Source: Diplonema japonicum (Eukaryota > Euglenozoa > Diplonemea > Diplonemida > Diplonemidae). Taken from it: a DNA stretch of 64,000 nt. A program made the translations under genes and the position numbers. Below are positions 59,824-64,000 of the stretch, piece by piece (positions within the stretch are counted from its first letter, which is position 1; every line of letters starts with the position of its first letter). Where the stretch lies: contig OZ025660.1 in assembly GCA_964019335.1 (NCBI GenBank), forward strand, positions 743,504-807,503. The letters run 5' to 3'. The notes beneath the pieces were generated by a model. It worked only from the letters and a program-made list of their open reading frames with translations, was not told the DNA's origin and did no database searches.

Positions 59824-62534
59824 CTACAAAGCAACTTCAAGCGCTGAACCGAAGTCAGCACGCTTCAGGTTTTCGAGCAGCTTGGCAGCGCACGCGTTAA
59901 CACTCGCCGGGTTACCTACCTCTGTGAGGGGGACACCGAGGTCGAGGTGTATGAGGCTGTCACTACCTTCTTCTGAGTTAACAATGTCCAGTGCATGGTT
60001 GAGGCACTCCGCAGCCTTGCCTTCTCCGCCCCAGGCAATGAGGGTCCTGACGACGCCATTCCTGGCTAAGCTCGGTAAAATGTGCTTCATGATGGCATCG
60101 GTTCCGAGGTTGTTGTCGCCAACGTCCAAAGTGCGAAGGTGCCGGACCGCGAGGCCTACCTGTGGAGCTACAGCGGGTCCGACAAGGTTTTTATTAATGT
60201 TCAAGGACGTCAGTTTCGAGTCGCTTACACTCCCCAACAAGGTGCTCATTCCCTCTGTACCTATTGCATTGTCACTGACATCAAGCATTTTAAGGATGCT
60301 ACTTCTCTCTAGCAGTGCAGCAAGTTCTACAGCCGCTTCACCACATGAACCATTGGAGCCGGCCTTTAGAATAACTAGCTTATCTGCCTGCTTACATATC
60401 TCTGACAGACCTACTCCTCTGAGGTGGTTCTGTGTAAGATCCAAAGTATGGATCTCACTCCTGCAGAGTGCTTTCGATAGCACTGTAGCACCACTAGATT
60501 GCAGGAAGTTCCATTGTGAGACGAGCGTGGTGACGGGCATTTGTGTGATAAGGGTCGCCAGAGCCTCAACACCTTCTTCGTGGTATTCATTCGTGGATGT
60601 ACCACATAAGTGGTTCAGGCTGATGTCTAAGTAAGTTATGCTGCTGTTTGTAAGAGAGTCTAAAACCTGTTTGCAGAACGTGGTGCCCATGTTGTTGTAA
60701 GCGACATCTAGTTTTTCGAGATGGTTGGCATCACTCTTCAGATACGAAGAAAAGGCAGCAAGTGCCTTGGTGGAGGCCTTCGCGTTTCTTTTCCCCTTCA
60801 AACCTGCTATGTGGTGGCGTGTTTCTAACACATACCAGCAAAGTCATTCCGTCGCAGTTCGAGAGTTTTAATATTATTCGCCTGCGTCAAATGGGTTGCC
60901 AGCCATTCAAGGCCCTTTGGCCCGATAGCTGCCTCGTTCAGATTCAGGGATGTCAGACTTTTGTTTCGCTTTACAGCTGCACCTAGGATATAAGCACCAC
61001 CGGGGCCTAGGTCGTTGCCTGAGATGTCGAGCACAGTTAATCTGTAGAAAGACTTTAGAGGGTGTAACATCTTGTACAAAGGTGTGTCGTCCCCAAATGT
61101 ATCTGTCGTAGTGTTTTAAACTCTTAACTTAAATACCTGTGAGATCTTCTTCTGGCAGTTCAATGGCTTTCATGTTGTTTTTAGACAGATTTAGTTTTCG
61201 CAAGAATTTGTTCTTTTTTAACAAGTCTGCTACAGCCTTTGTTGTGTCCCTAAATTTTAATTTAACTTTCACACCTCAAGTCCTGCGAGAGGCTCACCAA
61301 AAGCGGGATCATCACCTTCCACCTCGTCGTCATTCTCCTCCTCTTCCTGTGTGTGTATGTGAATGGCACATTTCGTACCTCGTCACAGATTCCGTTTCCA
61401 CTAATGTCTAGTTCATTGATGTGGATATTTTGCGCTAGTCCTTTAATTAGAACACCGGTGCCCTTTGGGCCCATCTCATTCCCGCTTAGATTCAGCCGCA
61501 TCAATGTAGGATGGTCCTCTAGTGCGCTCTTGGCCATGCGCAGTTGTTTAAATGACTTTTTCCCATAACCGTCGGTGCCCAAAGAGTTGCACGACAAATC
61601 CAACTGCGTCACAGATGCATTCGTCTTGAGTGCCCCAAGAAGCTGTGTTGAGATGTTTTTTTTTTTTTTTTTTCTTTATAAATCTGTACCATATTCATCC
61701 TGTTCAAGTTCTCTCGTGCAAGATGTTTCAAAGCTGCTGATACTGTTGTGTAATCTTGCGGTGCGATGGCTGCTTTGAGCTTTTCGAGCTTTTCGTCTTC
61801 GTCGTCTTCCTTAATGGTCCCCCAAACTTCCGACAGTCGCTGCACCTCTCGCTCTACCTCTTCTTTTGGAATTGCGGGCTCTCCTTTCACATCTAGTGCA
61901 CCGCGAAGGTCCAGCAACCTAAGTTCAGCACTGGCCTCTATGAGCTGGCAGAGTGTGCGTAAGTCGTTGTATGATATGGCGCCATCCCTGAGGGACAGGC
62001 CTTCAAGTACGGTGCTGTTTTCGACCACGCCTTGCACCCGAGCTGGCGGAGAACCGAGAAGGTCAAAAGTAGCCATTTCTCGTAACAGATGTGGTGGGCG
62101 AAGTTGTAGTTGCGGTCGGATACCATGGTTATGTGTAGAGTTATACACAGCTTCTTCTATTTTCTGCTCGCAGGTTTTAGTTGTGAACTGAGTGAGCTCT
62201 GTAACCTTGGACGCTTGGCGTGCCTTCTGGCAACTAACTGAAAACACATCCGTCACCTGTGTGGTGCTAGAAGATCACGGGTTTGCACACATACTGTTTT
62301 CGCAAGTGTTGTACCCATCAGAGCCACGCACCCTAAACCTGACCCCTCTTCTGCAGTTATTATTTCACCATCAAGCGTTTTCAAGATCAGTTTTCCATCT
62401 TCCTGCGTAAACCTCCCATTCATCCGAGCCCCGCCATGCAGCTCCAACACGAACGTCCCATTGCTGTCGAGGTCCAGGCGCCTTGGGCATCCTTTCTCTC
62501 CGTCAACCTCGCCATACACGCGCACATGTTGCAT
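59824..62534 (-). CDS. Leucine-rich-repeat protein (ribonuclease-inhibitor/NLRC3 type)
   Basis: Seven exons (62534-62295, 62256-61690, 61642-61379, 61346-61275, 61236-61137, 61102-60836, 60803-59824) with introns of 38, 47, 32, 38, 34 and 32 nt give 829 residues. The first 80 residues look like a small beta domain (RLDLDSNGTFVLELHGG). After a helical part come at least eight RI-type LRRs such as VTQLDLSCNSLGTDG, LMRLNLSGNEMGPKG, LTVLDISGNDLGPGG, LTSLNLNEAAIGPKG and LRTLDVGDNNLG. An acidic insert (EEEEENDDEVEGDD) splits the repeats. LRRs of this type are protein-binding. The intron joins keep the 28-residue repeat period, which supports them. No enzyme domain is seen. The partner is unknown; its ATG lies 89 bp from the RPS6 stop. 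Confidence 0.85.
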
Positions 62535-62623
62535 TGTCCTTTATATGGTTGTTGGTCTTGTTGGTCATGTGTTATAAATTGAGAGCCAAATGTTATGATG
62601 GTAATGTAGGATACCCGAAATAT

Positions 62624-63362
62624 CTATTTCTTCTCCTGTGCAAGGCGCACACGGGCGACCTTTGCCTTAGTCCTGAGAGTTGCTGCCTGCGTCCTCATCC
62701 GAACAACAGCGTGGAACTGCTGGCGGGCAGTCTTGGAGACTTCTCTGCGCTGCTTAATAATGGCAACCCTGCGGCGTCTGCGCTGACGGGTGACAGGGGT
62801 CACTAAGCGCTGAATCTTCGGTGCCTTGGAATGTCCCTTTACCTCACGGCGAATCACGTACTTCCTAACATCGTCGTCGTTGCTAAGGTCAAACAGACGC
62901 TTGATGTTGGCTGCCCTCTTGGGCCCCAGCCTCCTGGGGTTCTGAATGTCAGTCAGGCCTTCAAGAGTTTCTGTGCCCTTCCTAATGACAATACAGTTCA
63001 GAACAGAGACATCGGACGCAACGATGCAGCCTCGTACCGACTTCCTGTTCCTCTCACCATTCCTGCCCCTCCATGCCTGGTAACCAACTGCTCCGCGGGT
63101 CAGCAGCAACTTAACACGGCTGTTCGTGAGGACACCCTGCTTCATGGGGAAACCCTGCTTGTCAGCCCCACCGGTGATCCTAAAGATGTACCCGTCATAT
63201 TTCTCACCGAGAAGAGCGCCATCGAAGTCCTAATGTGTGTCCTTCAACAGACCCTCATACCTGGCTGATGCGTTTGTCCGTCAGTTTCTGCACCACCTTG
63301 TCGTCATCGATATCGAACGTTTTCTGAGTCCCCGACTCGGGGTATGCAATGTTGATCTTCAT
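62624..63362 (-). CDS. RPS6: 40S ribosomal protein S6 (eS6)
   Basis: Exons 63362-63261 and 63229-62624 with a 31-nt intron give 235 residues. eS6 motifs are complete: MKINIAYPESGTQK at the start, GGADKQGFPMKQGVL across the middle, NRKSVRGCIV, LTDIQNPRRLGPKRA, DLSNDDDVRKYV and KAPKIQRLVTP. The intron sits after Gln-34 and its removal joins ISQ to DFDGALLGEKYDGY, as expected for the family. At 31 nt this is among the shortest introns in the window. The C-terminal tail is Arg/Lys/Gln-rich but lacks the Ser cluster that animal S6 kinases phosphorylate. A CACTACAG acceptor lies 8 nt before the ATG. Confidence 0.97.
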
Positions 63363-63975
63363 AATGAACCTGTAGTGAATCGTGAAATGGTATGCAATGT
63401 CTTTGTCTCTCTCGAATAACAAGGGGAAAATTGAAAAAGGGAAAAGAAGAAGAAGTGATAAGAAATCTTTTTTCTTGAACCCAAAAGGGGTGCCTACTAG
63501 GTGTTTTTGTAAAGGGAGCCCTGCTCAAGCATCGTCTACTTGATTACAGGGGGCGCGCCCCGGCCTAGCTGTAGCTTCTTCTGCTTTCCGCGTCGTGTCC
63601 TTAATGCATGTGGTGTCCTAGTAACCAAGATTCTGAGCCCATGCAGTTTGCTGCCTGTTCGTCACCTGAGCATCTGCAATTTGTTCTTCCACTCAGGCGC
63701 TACTGGTGATGACCGACCTTGGGCGTTTCTTTAGGAAAGTGGAGTAGCCAACTATATCAGCACCCAGGTACTGTACATAGAACTTATGAAAAGTGCCTTG
63801 GATGTAATGCAGCCCAATGCATTGATCACTCCCAGGAGAAACACGAATTGTTCTGCGACTAAGCACCAAGGACGACAGTGCTGTTGATACCCACCTGAAG
63901 CACACGTTCTGGAGACCCAACACCCGAAAAGCAAATTCCAGCAGTTCCAGCAGGGCATACATCTCCAGTCGAGCA
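63363..63975. other. Spacer upstream of RPS6; possible strand-switch region
   Basis: 610 bp without a supported gene. A minus-strand frame (63693-63962, about 89 codons from an ATG, with stops upstream) exists, but its translation matches nothing I know and another intron could break it. If the plus-strand start at 63976 is real, transcription would diverge from here. Confidence 0.45.
63693..63962 (-). CDS. Doubtful small open frame
   Basis: The frame from ATG 63962 encodes about 89 residues (MYALLELLEFAFRVLG and on) with a hydrophobic start and a Tyr/His-containing middle. A CTTGGCAG acceptor lies upstream, but a TGA precedes it in frame. It overlaps the leader of the possible plus-strand gene. 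It may be chance. Confidence 0.22.
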   Translation of the reverse strand: MYALLELLEFAFRVLGLQNVCFRWVSTALSSLVLSRRTIRVSPGSDQCIGLHYIQGTFHKFYVQYLGADIVGYSTFLKKRPRSVITSSA

Positions 63976-64000
63976 ATGGCTGCTCCTGCCAAGGCTCACG
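63976..64000 (+). CDS. Possible start of a plus-strand gene, cut by the window edge
   Basis: On the plus strand an ATG at 63976 opens with Met-Ala-Ala-Pro-Ala-Lys-Ala-His, eight residues before the window ends. Such Ala/Lys-rich starts are typical of ribosomal and other abundant proteins. ATCTCCAG nine bases before it could be an acceptor. Only sequence beyond 64000 can confirm it. Confidence 0.3.

Noticed and set aside
1-64000. Prokaryotic features (operons with ribosome binding sites, CRISPR arrays, insertion sequences)
   Set aside because: Spliceosomal introns, cytosolic eukaryotic ribosomal proteins and condensin show that the DNA is eukaryotic nuclear. No direct-repeat/spacer array is present.

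Overview
The window is nuclear DNA from a unicellular eukaryote with compact genes. Spliceosomal introns are common but very short, mostly 31-54 nt, with donors usually GTATG or GTGTG and acceptors usually CACAG. Every well-supported gene (34 of them) reads on the minus strand. Gene gaps are often only 60-150 bp, and many ATGs lie just downstream of a plausible 3' splice acceptor. This one-way, closely packed layout fits polycistronic transcription with spliced-leader trans-splicing, as in Euglenozoa. Several families fit too: protein-only RNase P, a P34/P37-like APK-rich two-RRM protein in three copies, a two-HMG-box TDP1-like protein and a PTB/hnRNP-L-like protein. Free-living Euglenozoa such as diplonemids are my best guess; this is inference, and no rRNA, SL RNA or mitochondrial marker is present to settle it.

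Layout on the minus strand, left to right. 1-9.3 kb: a partial basic Ser/Pro-rich protein, a zinc-ribbon protein with a probable frameshift, a RING/TRAF-type zinc-finger protein, a small coiled-coil protein, PRORP, and a membrane-anchored 2OG-Fe(II) oxygenase. 9.4-17.4 kb: mARC/MOSC, two tandem RPL11 genes, an HMG-box protein, a membrane protein, a SUZ-domain RNA-binding protein and P34/P37-like copy 1. 17.5-28 kb: a membrane protein, a coiled-coil protein, a MAPKK-like kinase, a protein with a C4 zinc element, a PP4/PP6-type phosphatase and an EF-hand/C2 protein. 28-35 kb: P34/P37-like copies 2 and 3 flanking an SGNH-type Golgi protein, a 2.5-kb homopolymer-rich stretch and the PTB-like protein. 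35.5-50.3 kb: a questin-oxidase-like/SnoaL fusion, a START protein, an unknown protein, condensin subunit CAP-D2, a large WD40/coiled-coil protein and another coiled-coil protein. 50.8-63.4 kb: an ABC1/COQ8-type kinase, a voltage-gated K+ channel with an FHA domain, an FKBP15-like protein with nine or ten introns, a leucine-rich-repeat protein and RPS6. The right edge may hold the start of a plus-strand gene.

The genes do not form one pathway. They mix translation and RNA processing (RPL11 x2, RPS6, P34/P37 x3, PRORP, PTB-like, SUZ) with signalling (kinase, phosphatase, K+ channel), chromosome structure (CAP-D2, HMG box) and membrane functions. Many exon joins were worked out by hand from reading frame, GT-AG ends and family conservation. 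Where an intron is a multiple of three and stop-free, the join rests on family fit only.
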